In this document: positions 16,285 to 24,426 of the stretch, piece after piece
How positions within the stretch are numbered: the stretch's first letter is position 1
Layout: each line of letters starts with the position of its first letter
Assembly: GCF_002915175.1 (NCBI RefSeq)
Contig: NZ_NXEJ01000011.1
Span: forward strand, 1-64,000
DNA length: 64,000 nt
Direction of reading: 5' to 3'
Origin: Agrobacterium rosae
GTDB taxonomy: Bacteria > Pseudomonadota > Alphaproteobacteria > Rhizobiales > Rhizobiaceae
Program-made: the position numbers and the translations under genes
The notes under the pieces: model-generated
What the model was told of the DNA's origin: nothing
The model's database searches: none
What the model saw: the letters and a program-made list of their open reading frames with translations, nothing else

Positions 16285-17625
16285 ATGGCTGGCGTATTTG
16301 ATTTCCTTCTCAAGAAGAAGACCAACGGCGAGGACGACCTGAAAGCCGTTCTCAGCCCTGAAGAGGCGAAGAAGCAAAACTTCCTGTCGCAATTCCTGCC
16401 GGATGATCCTGATAAAAAGCAGTCGCTCTCGCAGGCTCTCTTGCTTGGCGGCGCGGCTATGATGGCGAATGGCGGTCCTTCGGAGAAACCAACCAATCTT
16501 CTGTCCATTGTTGGGCAAGGGCTTGGAAATGGCGTTGGCGCATATAATGCCAACATGGACGGTATTGCTGATCGAAATACGAAAGGCACGGCTAACAAGG
16601 TCAACCAAGTGAAGCTCCAAAACGCACAAAATGCGCAGACTCGTTCATCTGCTTTCATCGAAAAATATGGCTCTCCATCTGAAAACGGCTATTCGATTGA
16701 GGCGCTTTTTGCTCTTCATGAGATGCAGCTTGCCAATGGTGACGACGAAGGCGCAAGGCTGACACAACGGCAAATTCAGGCGCTGCAACAGCACGGCGCG
16801 GATAATGGCATGGTAGTTAGTGAAGACGGTTTCCGTCTGGCTGATGGCTATCAGAAAAGCCTCTTTGACACGAAGAAGGCGGAAAGCCTTGGTTCGGCTC
16901 AAGGGCAGAATGCGCAGATTACAGCCGATCAGAAAGATTATCAGTTCGGCAAAGACAATCCTGAATTCCGCAAATACGAGACCGAGAAGAAGAAGGACAC
17001 CAATATTTCGGTCAATACAGGTCCGAAGGATGGTGACATGTGGAAGGCTTTGGACAAGGAGCGTGAAAATGCTTCAGGTGCCCAAGGTGCTTTGAATCAG
17101 GTCCACCAGATGAAACATTCTCTTGCCAACGCGACAACCGGATTTGCTGCAAACCAAGTCTTGTGGGGTCAGAAAGCTATTGCCGCTCTAGGTGGCGATT
17201 CCAGCAAGGTTGCTGACACCGAAACGTTCCGCACACAGGCTATGGAAATGGCAGCGAGAATGAAGAGTGAGCTTGTCGGCAATGCTCAGATTTCCGATAG
17301 CGACATGCGATTTGTTCAGCAGGTGTCGGGCGGTGATATCACTCTCGATAAGGTGACGCTGGAAAAGCTGCTTGATATTCGTGAGAAGTCCCTGAACGGT
17401 ACGATTAACCGCTACAATGAGAAGATCGACCGTATCTATCCAGACACGGAAGAAAACAAGACCAACCGGACCTATTTTGGCGGCATCAAAGCTCCCGAAA
17501 ATCCATATGGTAAAGGCGCTCAAACACTCGTCGTTGATAGCGAAGATGCTTATGGGAAGGTGCCTGCCGGTGCTGCCTATCGCTTCTCTGATGATCCTCC
17601 AGACATGGTTCGGAGGAAGCGCTAA
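16285..17625 (+). CDS. Probable internal virion / DNA ejection protein
   Basis: A 446-residue protein after the Asn/Gln-rich gene. There is a hydrophobic Ala/Gly segment at about residues 50-65 (ALLLGGAAMMANGG). The rest is hydrophilic helices with many Gln, Ala and Lys, and a central DGDMWKALDKERENASGA. No enzymatic motif is seen. The stop codon overlaps the start of the M15-like gene (TAATG). In podoviruses three or four consecutive genes of this type encode proteins released into the cell with DNA. Confidence 0.45.
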   Translation: MAGVFDFLLKKKTNGEDDLKAVLSPEEAKKQNFLSQFLPDDPDKKQSLSQALLLGGAAMMANGGPSEKPTNLLSIVGQGLGNGVGAYNANMDGIADRNTKGTANKVNQVKLQNAQNAQTRSSAFIEKYGSPSENGYSIEALFALHEMQLANGDDEGARLTQRQIQALQQHGADNGMVVSEDGFRLADGYQKSLFDTKKAESLGSAQGQNAQITADQKDYQFGKDNPEFRKYETEKKKDTNISVNTGPKDGDMWKALDKERENASGAQGALNQVHQMKHSLANATTGFAANQVLWGQKAIAALGGDSSKVADTETFRTQAMEMAARMKSELVGNAQISDSDMRFVQQVSGGDITLDKVTLEKLLDIREKSLNGTINRYNEKIDRIYPDTEENKTNRTYFGGIKAPENPYGKGAQTLVVDSEDAYGKVPAGAAYRFSDDPPDMVRRKR

Positions 17626-18482
17626 TGGTCAATTATATCCGCTACTCCAATGCCGGGGCTACTCGTAACCGCGAGCTTTCCGACGCCCTCTTGAAACGTC
17701 TTGGCTATCTGGAAGATTTGGGTGTGACTGCCGAAGTGTTTTCCGGTGGACAGCCTGGAATCGATGAAGGTGGCGCTCGTGTTGGCTCAACTCGACATGA
17801 CCATGGCGAAGCTGGCGACATGTTTTTCTATAAAGACGGTCGCAAGCTTGATTGGGCAAATGAACAGGATCGACCTGTCTTCGAACAGATTGTCAGTCAG
17901 GGCAAAGCCAACGGGATTACCGGCTTCGGTGCTGGTCCCGGCTATATGCAAGCAGGCTCTATGCATGTTGGTATGGGCAAGCCCGGCGTGTGGGGAGCCG
18001 GTGGCAAGGGTGACAATGCGCCTGCTTGGCTAACTTCTGCTTACAATGGTGCTCCTTCCCAAGCCAAACCAGACGTAATTTCTGAAGTCATTGCTGCCGC
18101 CGATCCCGCAACCGTTCCAAAGCAAATTCCGGGAACGGAAACGCAAGCCCTTGCCCAAACCCCGGAAGAGCCGAAAAGCCGCAACGGTGTGTTGATCGAT
18201 GCGTACAACAAGCTGACCAACTCAGATGTTCAGGTGCCCGACACCATTCTTGGAATGGACACCGACAAGATGACCAAGGGTTTTGGGCAGATCGGCGCTT
18301 TCGCCAAAACGCTTTCAGAACAAGACCAAGCGCTAAATAGCCAAATACAGGCAACAGCACGAGCGCAGGGCGGTAGGATTGGTGGCGGAAGCCCCGTTGA
18401 AATCTCCATTCTTTCATCGTTGCCAGAACAACAGCGCAAACGCAGAGGCGGACTCAGCGGGTTAGGAGGCTATTTCAGCTAA
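17625..18482 (+). CDS. Virion-associated peptidoglycan peptidase, M15-like
   Basis: A 285-residue protein. Residues about 30-130 carry an M15/VanY-type zinc site: TRHDHGEAGD gives H58 and D65 (TxHxxGxAxD), and GSMHVGMG gives H114. The motif is embedded in the order FFYKDGRKLDW, ITGFGAGPGYMQ, GVWGAGG common in phage virion muralytic domains. The remainder is a Pro/Glu linker and a low-complexity C-terminal tail. It probably cuts peptide cross-links during DNA injection. Its location inside the ejection-gene run fits this. The gene contains one CTAAATA in frame at 18333. Confidence 0.65.
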   Translation: MVNYIRYSNAGATRNRELSDALLKRLGYLEDLGVTAEVFSGGQPGIDEGGARVGSTRHDHGEAGDMFFYKDGRKLDWANEQDRPVFEQIVSQGKANGITGFGAGPGYMQAGSMHVGMGKPGVWGAGGKGDNAPAWLTSAYNGAPSQAKPDVISEVIAAADPATVPKQIPGTETQALAQTPEEPKSRNGVLIDAYNKLTNSDVQVPDTILGMDTDKMTKGFGQIGAFAKTLSEQDQALNSQIQATARAQGGRIGGGSPVEISILSSLPEQQRKRRGGLSGLGGYFS

Positions 18483-18483
18483 T

Positions 18484-20613
18484 ATGGACGATTGGAAAAA
18501 GAAAATCATTGAACGCGATGGCGGCTCTATTCCCGAATGGAAACGCAAGATCATCGAACAGGATGGCGGCACAAACATTTTCGAAAATGCTGGTCCCGAT
18601 CCACGCGATATCTCTGACGACGCCAGCGATGCGCCATGGAACGTCCGTATGGAAGTTGGTGCGCTCGATAAGCCAGAAGATCGGCTGAAAGCTCTCCAGA
18701 AGCATTATCCAGACGCAAAGCCATATGGCGAAAACAACTTTATATTCACCGACGAAAAAGGCAGAACTCGCCAATACAATCGTGAAAGCTGGCTTCCCAA
18801 TCTCGGTGACTTCGCATCGATTGCGCCTGAGTACGGTGAAATCATGGGCGGTGCTATCGGCGGTGTTTATGGTGGTGCCGGTGGTGGCATTGCAGGTTCT
18901 GCCGTTCCTGCCGTTGGTACGACAGCGGGCACTGTTGCTGGCGCTATCGGTGGTGCCGGTGCTGGTTCCGTTGTTGGTCGCGAAGGCGTCCAGCGCGGTT
19001 TGAACTGGCTATTCGGAAACGAAGATACACGAACTGGCTCTGAACAAGCTGTCGATGCTGCGCAGACATTCGCACTTGGTGCAGCCGGTGAAGGCGCTGG
19101 TCGTGCCGTTGGTGCTGGCTGGAAAGCCGGTAAGAACGCCTTCAAATCCAAACTCATTGGCGAAACCGACGATGTTGTTGAAGCACAGAAACGCCTTGCC
19201 GATCTGAACGCTATTGGCGCGACTGAGCCACTTCCCGGCATGGTCAACGGAAACAAACGCACATCCACTCTTGAGCATGCACTGTCTTCTCTCCGAAATG
19301 GCGACGAGATCAACAGACGCATCGCAGACGCTCATACAGCTATGGATGGCGAGTTTGACCGCATTGTTTCGAATGCAGGGACGCCGAAAACGCAGGCTGA
19401 ACTTGGCGAGCTTCTGAAACAGCAGGCACAGGAAGCGAAAGCGGCTGGATACAAGCGCTCCAACCAACTCTATGATCGTGCCGCTGAAAAGATCACATCT
19501 CCCGCTTCAATCGACAATACATTCGCATATGCGCAGAAGCTCAAAGCGGACAGTTCTGCCATGGGCAAGTTTGACCGTCGCGCTGCCGGTTCTCAGATCG
19601 ATAGTGTTATGGAAGATACCGCAGCACTTCTTGAGGATGCGCAGAACGGCTTGACATTCGACCAGCTACAGAAGGCGCGCACCATTATCGGTCAACGTTC
19701 TGCCGACACAGACGATAAGGTTCTGAAAGGTCATCTCGACGGGCTTTATGGTGCGTTGACTGCCGACATGGAAAAGACCGCCTTGGCATCTGGTGATGGC
19801 GAAGGGCTTCAGGCATGGCGAAAGGCGAACAACCAGTTCAAGCGTTTGAAAGACCCGGTGAAAGGCTTTGGCAAAGGCTCTGTTGCTGACAAAATCCTCG
19901 ATCCAAAAATGGACACTGATAAGATTTGGCAGTTCGCAACTGAGACGACAAACCGTGGCGGAAACCGCATTGCACAGATCAGACGCACGGTCGAAAAGTC
20001 CGAAGGCGGCAAGGATGCTTGGGATAATGTCGTTTCCTCGACCATCGAACAGCTTGGCAAGACGACCGATGTAGAAGGCGTCGATCAATTCAATTCGACG
20101 CTCTTCTTGAACAAGTGGAAGAAGATGTCGCCCGAAGCGAAGGACGCCATTTTCAAGGGTTCGAAGAATGCTCAATATCGACAGGATTTGGATCGGCTTG
20201 CTCGCATCACCGACAACATGAAAAACTACAGTCGTGGTGCCAACCATTCGAACACGGCAACCCATCAGCAGATGCTCAACAACATGAACCCGTTGGACAA
20301 GAACAACGTGATGGCTTCTGTTCTCGGTATGGCGGCGGGTGCTGAGCCTATTACTGCGCTTGCTATTGGTGCGGCAAAGGGGGCAACCAAAGCTGTTGTC
20401 GGCAAAGGCTTCAATAGCAGCCGTATGAAGCTTCTGACGGACCCTGAGACAGTCGCATGGATTGCCGGAGTGCCGAAAGCAGAGATGCAGAAGGGCGGAA
20501 TGACCGGGCATATGCAGAAGCTTTTAGGCATCCGCAAACGGACATCTGATCAGGCGCTCGCATCTGCAATCAACGACTATTTTCGCGATCTCGGCTACGA
20601 CGAAAGCGAATAA
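18484..20613 (+). CDS. Large internal virion / DNA ejection protein
   Basis: A 709-residue protein. The N-terminus has two tandem copies of a short unit (DWKKKIIERDGG, EWKRKIIEQDGG). A long Gly/Ala/Val segment at about residues 120-165 (GGAIGGVYGGAGGGIAGSAV and onward) could insert in membranes. The rest is long charged helices, with a second Ala/Gly-rich hydrophobic patch near residue 615 (SVLGMAAGAEPITALAIGAA). The composition is like pore-forming ejection proteins of P22- and SU10-type phages. No lytic motif is visible. Confidence 0.5.
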   Translation: MDDWKKKIIERDGGSIPEWKRKIIEQDGGTNIFENAGPDPRDISDDASDAPWNVRMEVGALDKPEDRLKALQKHYPDAKPYGENNFIFTDEKGRTRQYNRESWLPNLGDFASIAPEYGEIMGGAIGGVYGGAGGGIAGSAVPAVGTTAGTVAGAIGGAGAGSVVGREGVQRGLNWLFGNEDTRTGSEQAVDAAQTFALGAAGEGAGRAVGAGWKAGKNAFKSKLIGETDDVVEAQKRLADLNAIGATEPLPGMVNGNKRTSTLEHALSSLRNGDEINRRIADAHTAMDGEFDRIVSNAGTPKTQAELGELLKQQAQEAKAAGYKRSNQLYDRAAEKITSPASIDNTFAYAQKLKADSSAMGKFDRRAAGSQIDSVMEDTAALLEDAQNGLTFDQLQKARTIIGQRSADTDDKVLKGHLDGLYGALTADMEKTALASGDGEGLQAWRKANNQFKRLKDPVKGFGKGSVADKILDPKMDTDKIWQFATETTNRGGNRIAQIRRTVEKSEGGKDAWDNVVSSTIEQLGKTTDVEGVDQFNSTLFLNKWKKMSPEAKDAIFKGSKNAQYRQDLDRLARITDNMKNYSRGANHSNTATHQQMLNNMNPLDKNNVMASVLGMAAGAEPITALAIGAAKGATKAVVGKGFNSSRMKLLTDPETVAWIAGVPKAEMQKGGMTGHMQKLLGIRKRTSDQALASAINDYFRDLGYDESE

Positions 20614-20655
20614 TCCCTATATAAATCAACACAATAATAAGAGGGCGATAAGCTC

Positions 20656-22107
20656 ATGACAGACCTCATTTCCACGGATTGGAAAGAACTCGACGCTGAC
20701 AACACCAGCCCATCACCAAACGGTGTACAGGGTGGCTACAGTCCATCTCAGGTGGCTCCAGTCGTTCGCGCCATTCGTGGTTCGCTGAAGCGCTTCTATA
20801 ACCAGTCCAATGCGATCTACACATCGACAGGCACGGGCGCAGCTTATGTGTTGACGTTTCAGGCGGCACCATCAGGCTATTCGAAAGGCATCATTTATCG
20901 GTTTTGGTCGCATATCTCCAATACTGGCGCGGCAACGCTGAACATCAATACGCTTGGCGCAAAGGCTATCGTTTCTCCAATTGATGGATCGGCTCTTACA
21001 GCTGGTCAGATCGCTTCTGGCAAGATGGTCGAAGTCGTCTACAACGGCACGGCATTCGAATTGCTGACTGACATGAAGCAGGATTCCAAGCTGTCTGGAA
21101 ACACGGTCCTTTCAGGATCGCTGTCTGTTTCGGGCGCGATCAACGCTGACCAGAACGTAAATGTGAAAGGTCAATTGTATGTCGGCACATCAGGCTCATT
21201 CCTCGGTGGTGACGGGAACATCCTTTTCACTGGTGGTATGGCAAGCCAAGGCTCTAACCTTGGCGAAGCGCTTAATCGTAAAGCGAACCTCGCAAGCCCT
21301 ACGTTCACTGGCACGTTGAACCTGCCTTCTGTTAGCGAAACTTCGTTCAAACAAGGTACTGGTGACGGTGCATCGTATACGACATACAACACCGTAATGA
21401 AGGGTTGGTGGGGTATGGGTATGGCTACCTACGACAACACTGTCCAAGGTTACTATGACTTCCGTGCTGGACGCTGGAATACCAAGGGCGGCACCTATCG
21501 CGACGGTGTCGAATACGTTCTTCCAAACGGTGCCAATCATAATATCAGCGTGCTTGGTTCGGCTGCTTCGGTTTACGACGCAGGCAACGTCAATGCGCAG
21601 CGAATGGTGTTCAATTGGAATGGTCAACCGGGGCAACCAAGTTGGCTATGGGGTGGCGTAGATGGTAAGAATATGTACGTCTACCAGCCTGCAAACCTTT
21701 CGGTTATGAACTCTGCACAATTGGGTGGTCTTGCCGCATCTGACTACGCAACGAAAGCTGATTTAACTGCCAGTTCAAACGCTTTTCAAAGCGGAAACCA
21801 AACATATACGGCACAGGGGCTAGGTTCTGTAACCCATGGATTGGGAAGAAAGCCAAATTGGTACATTTGTGAAATGGTCTGCACTACCGCTTCGAACGGT
21901 TGGTCTGTTGGTGAAACTTTTGACCAAGCATCCGCGATGCAGCCTTGGACAAACACAGGCACCTTTGGCATCTTGCTTTGGGCAAACGCAACTACAATCA
22001 ATTGGAAAATCGCAGCAGGCGGAATTGCGATCATTGATAAGTCTAATGGCAACTCTGCAATAGCATCAACAGCCAATTGGCAATTGCGTTTTAGAGCAGG
22101 ATTTTAA
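20656..22107 (+). CDS. Tail fibre / receptor-binding protein
   Basis: A 483-residue protein at the 3' end of the structural operon. Residues about 60-140 hold a fibre-type beta module: AAYVLTFQAAPSGYSKG, then SNTGAATLNINTLGAKAI, LTAGQIASGKMVEVVYNGTA. A short KANLASPTFTGTLNLPS shaft repeat follows at about 215. After that comes a tryptophan- and glycine-rich receptor-binding tip. The C-terminus (TANWQLRFRAGF) resembles beta-structured trimer ends. The gene is probably under selection by host receptors. Confidence 0.7.
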   Translation: MTDLISTDWKELDADNTSPSPNGVQGGYSPSQVAPVVRAIRGSLKRFYNQSNAIYTSTGTGAAYVLTFQAAPSGYSKGIIYRFWSHISNTGAATLNINTLGAKAIVSPIDGSALTAGQIASGKMVEVVYNGTAFELLTDMKQDSKLSGNTVLSGSLSVSGAINADQNVNVKGQLYVGTSGSFLGGDGNILFTGGMASQGSNLGEALNRKANLASPTFTGTLNLPSVSETSFKQGTGDGASYTTYNTVMKGWWGMGMATYDNTVQGYYDFRAGRWNTKGGTYRDGVEYVLPNGANHNISVLGSAASVYDAGNVNAQRMVFNWNGQPGQPSWLWGGVDGKNMYVYQPANLSVMNSAQLGGLAASDYATKADLTASSNAFQSGNQTYTAQGLGSVTHGLGRKPNWYICEMVCTTASNGWSVGETFDQASAMQPWTNTGTFGILLWANATTINWKIAAGGIAIIDKSNGNSAIASTANWQLRFRAGF

Positions 22108-22277
22108 TGTCCATGCGATGAACCGCGCTTCTGAAGCGTTGAAAGGTTAACGTTTTCTCGTTAAAAATTAACGATTTAGCCAGAAAAAGACTTATTTTAA
22201 TAAAATGCCAGTTGATCCGGAACCTTCCGGATTCTCGACCATTATGCGCGAAAGCAATTTGATCGAGACGTGTACCA
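22108..22277. other. Short gap with three TTAACG half-sites
   Basis: No gene. It carries ttaacg (22147-22152), cgttaa (22159-22164) and ttaacg (22168-22173), so two mutually exclusive small hairpins can form just after the tail fibre stop. T tracts are weak, so terminator function is doubtful. Confidence 0.35.
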
Positions 22278-22496
22278 GTGCAAACATTTTACTATCACCT
22301 TGGCTACAATAGCCACTTCGTTTTGGATGCCAGCGGAAGGACGTTCTCGTCTGCTAAACAGGCAGTTCACGAGCGAACCATCGCGTCCATTCTCGTTGGC
22401 TTGAACGATGACATTCCGGGCGAACGCTTTCCTGATCAAATTGCCATCGTGAAAGGTGGCGAAAGCCGCACGGTTATGGCGATCAGAAACCTTTAA
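22278..22496 (+). CDS. Small DUF6894-like protein, copy 1
   Basis: A 72-residue protein (GTG start). FYYHLGYNSHFVLDASGRTF recalls the DUF6894 pattern (YFFHxxxG..xxDxxGxEF) seen in many small rhizobial proteins. It shares its plan with 22871-23092: N-terminal aromatic strand, conserved Gly after Asp, then a helix, a PxxxxIxIV strand and C-terminal VMAI-type ending. Function of the family is unknown. The start is weak and could be upstream. Confidence 0.45.
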   Translation: MQTFYYHLGYNSHFVLDASGRTFSSAKQAVHERTIASILVGLNDDIPGERFPDQIAIVKGGESRTVMAIRNL

Positions 22497-22532
22497 ACAG
22501 GTCGAATCCGATTTGCTGATGGGTGATTATCT

Positions 22533-22730
22533 TTACAGGAAGGTAATCTCGGAAAGACCAAGACGCTTCCGCTCTGCTTCGGCATGGTCCACAGCGATAT
22601 CCATTTCTGGAAACGAAAATAGGGTCAGCAAGCCTTCTTCCGTTATGCGAACATCCCAAAGTTCGCCCGACCGATACAACTCAACCTTATTTGCGAGAGC
22701 GTCTTCGACGCGGTCAAAAATATCTGCCAT
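22533..22730 (-). CDS. Small unknown protein between the two DUF6894-like genes
   Basis: A 65-residue acidic protein on the minus strand. A short helix, then a strand-rich part VELYRSGELWDVRITEEGLL and a helix with EAERKRLGL. No recognised family. Supported mainly by an intact frame and a plausible ATG; expression is uncertain. Confidence 0.35.
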   Translation of the reverse strand: MADIFDRVEDALANKVELYRSGELWDVRITEEGLLTLFSFPEMDIAVDHAEAERKRLGLSEITFL

Positions 22731-22870
22731 ATAGATACGATTACAAAAACTCTATGTGGTAGTCTAGTACTCACTTCTGTACGCTACCGTACCATCGGAA
22801 TATTAGAAATTCCTCTTTTATGGGAACATTTACCTGTTCGTGAGATTAGGTCGGGACTTGGAGAGCGAAT

Positions 22871-23092
22871 GTGAAGACGACCTATTTTTTCCATCTAACC
22901 TACGACAAGTTTTCTGATATTGATCAGACAGGGTTCGAATACTCGTCACCATACAAAGCGACCGACGATGCTGTTCTCACGCTTCTCACAAAAGCGCTCG
23001 ATGCTCAGATTTATGGTAAGCCGGTCCCTCGTAAGGTCGTTGTTGTCCAAAGCGGCATCAAGTCAAAAATCGTCGCGATCAAAGGCGTGTAA
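22871..23092 (+). CDS. Small DUF6894-like protein, copy 2
   Basis: A 73-residue protein, GTG start with ggagag seven bases upstream. TYFFHLTYDKFSDIDQTGFE matches the beginning of DUF6894 proteins, and the end KVVVVQSGIKSKIVAIKGV parallels that of 22278-22496. The two genes look like diverged duplicates. DUF6894 is common in Rhizobiales chromosomes, so these may be host-derived cargo carried at the phage edge. Confidence 0.5.
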   Translation: MKTTYFFHLTYDKFSDIDQTGFEYSSPYKATDDAVLTLLTKALDAQIYGKPVPRKVVVVQSGIKSKIVAIKGV

Positions 23093-23110
23093 TCTTACTG
23101 AGCGGCTTAC

Positions 23111-23572
23111 CTACGCTAATCTGAATAGATCAAGCTCGGCTTGGCGACGAATGGTCAAACCGCGCAACGGCTTCAGAATGCCTTTCACCCTTGCCTTGTC
23201 CCATTGCAGCCACGACTTCCCGATCTCAGCCATTGAGGCTTTTCCATTGATGCGCTTGAGAAGGGTAGAGCCAGCGAATGCGCCAAGCCCAAGATTGAAC
23301 GCGAAAGACACCAGCGCGCCAAACTGATCGTCAGTGATCGGCACCTTCACCAGCGTAGCCACGCCTTTCTCGAATTCAGCGAGATCGGTCGATAGGAGCC
23401 TGTCAGCTTCGTTTTGGGTAATTGTCTTGCCGCTCTTCACATCAGCCATGGTGACTGTCTTAGTATGCCCGTATCCGATTGTCGGAACGTTGGCAGGGCA
23501 GAGATACGCTTTGAGTTTACAGCCTTCAGATGCCTTGATGATCTGGAGAGCTTTTGGGGATGTCTTGTTCAT
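23111..23572 (-). CDS. Endolysin, GH24 lysozyme (muramidase)
   Basis: A 153-residue T4/lambda-P21-type lysozyme that cleaves the MurNAc-GlcNAc bond of peptidoglycan. The catalytic glutamate is E16 in KASEGCKLKAY. The PTIGYGHT motif at 30-37 completes the active site. The position of the second catalytic residue (usually Asp after the AY) is occupied by Cys25 (AYLCPANVP), a variant known in part of the family. There is no signal peptide, so it needs a holin. It lies on the minus strand, away from holin and spanin candidates, between small genes and HNH. Confidence 0.9.
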   Translation of the reverse strand: MNKTSPKALQIIKASEGCKLKAYLCPANVPTIGYGHTKTVTMADVKSGKTITQNEADRLLSTDLAEFEKGVATLVKVPITDDQFGALVSFAFNLGLGAFAGSTLLKRINGKASMAEIGKSWLQWDKARVKGILKPLRGLTIRRQAELDLFRLA

Positions 23573-23615
23573 CCAATATGTAGACGAACCGAAAACACCC
23601 CCTGCTTTTTAGGGG

Positions 23616-23954
23616 TTAGTGAAGCGTTCTGTAGTTTTTGTGTGGACGACGATTTTGCGCCTGTTCAAGCGGCGTTGCCCAACGAAGGTTTCCCGGCACA
23701 TAGCCAAGATCATTGTCGATGCGATCAACCGAATGATCTGGCGAAGGGCGCAACCCAAGCTCTTCATAGAACTCAATGAAGGTGGCGAATGAGCATTTGA
23801 TGCCGCGACCACCATAGTCGTGATAGCGCGGATGGTTTGGGTTGTTGCACCGCTGGAGGATGTTGCGATAGCAGTAGTAAAGGCTTTTATTGTCGCTGTT
23901 GGTGCTGTTGCTAAATCCAAGAGCGGATCGGCTATAATTGATTTCAGTATTCAT
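23616..23954 (-). CDS. HNH endonuclease (homing-type)
   Basis: A 112-residue protein with the layout of phage HNH enzymes: RCNNPNHPRYHDYGGRGIKC, then FIEFYEELGLRPSPDHSVDRIDNDLGY and PGNLRWATPLEQAQNRR. It cuts double-stranded DNA and is generally a selfish element. Start ATG 23954 has caggag eight bases upstream, and the ribosome site lies in one arm of a seven-base inverted repeat. A CTAAATA box is located 38 bases upstream on the same strand, the only one on the minus strand. Confidence 0.82.
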   Translation of the reverse strand: MNTEINYSRSALGFSNSTNSDNKSLYYCYRNILQRCNNPNHPRYHDYGGRGIKCSFATFIEFYEELGLRPSPDHSVDRIDNDLGYVPGNLRWATPLEQAQNRRPHKNYRTLH

Positions 23955-23962
23955 AAACTATT

Positions 23963-23984
23963 CTCCTGATTGTATTTTCAGGAG
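23963..23984 (-). promoter_or_regulatory. Hairpin covering the HNH ribosome site
   Basis: ctcctga (23963-23969) and tcaggag (23978-23984) are perfect inverted repeats around an eight-base loop. On the minus-strand mRNA the downstream arm is the Shine-Dalgarno sequence of the HNH gene, so folding would hide it. Confidence 0.45.
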
Positions 23985-23985
23985 G

Positions 23986-23992
23986 TATTTAG
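23986..23992 (-). promoter_or_regulatory. CTAAATA box for the HNH gene
   Basis: TATTTAG on the plus strand is CTAAATA on the coding strand of the HNH gene, 38 bases before its ATG; it is followed directly by the ribosome-site hairpin. Confidence 0.45.
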
Positions 23993-24426
23993 AAGAACCC
24001 GGATTTCTGGAATCGCGCTGGGTTTGACGTGGGCGAGGGGTCTTTCAGCACTTGCTCGGTGCTACAAGAAAAAATGACGACTGCTACAATTTGGCTGTTG
24101 ACTCGAAATCAGAAATAATTGATTTTGTTGATGAAATTTGAATCAGGAGGCTGGATTGGTGCATCTCGTGGACACCATTCCTAGGTTGCTGAAAAGCGCT
24201 GCTTCAGTTCGTCAGCCGCCGTAGCAGGCCTCCAAAATTGAAAGTCGTCACTTCGATAAATACTTAGCTATTTCAAGTGCTTGCTGTCGCGTTGCCGAAA
24301 TTGCCATGCCGGGTAATCCGATGAGGCAGCGTTAAAATACTCGCAGAAAATTTATGCTTTTGTTGTCAATCGAATTATATAAGCGAAAATAATTGTAGGA
24401 TAATTAAGTCGTTCGACCGCATTGAT
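23993..24426. other. Non-coding stretch at the phage/host junction
   Basis: No convincing gene in 430 bases. The composition changes here from phage-like to host-like, so the right attachment site probably lies within it. I see no tRNA. On the minus strand, a short open stretch ending in ATRQQALEIAKYLSK* (stop near 24255) looks like the C-terminal remnant of a lost gene. An imperfect inverted repeat (cactt 24249-24253, aagtg 24275-24279 with A/T arms) lies in it. The att core cannot be named without the left end. Confidence 0.35.

Noticed and set aside
22147..22173. Terminator after the tail fibre gene
   Set aside because: Only six-base A/T-rich stems and no proper T run; recorded as a repeat instead.
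1..24000. T7-like phage with its own single-subunit RNA polymerase reading the CTAAATA boxes
   Set aside because: No polymerase gene in the window, and the capsid and portal are of the SU10/P22-like kind; it may still lie outside.
23993..24426. tRNA or att core at the phage edge
   Set aside because: No cloverleaf found by eye, and a core repeat cannot be shown without the left end.
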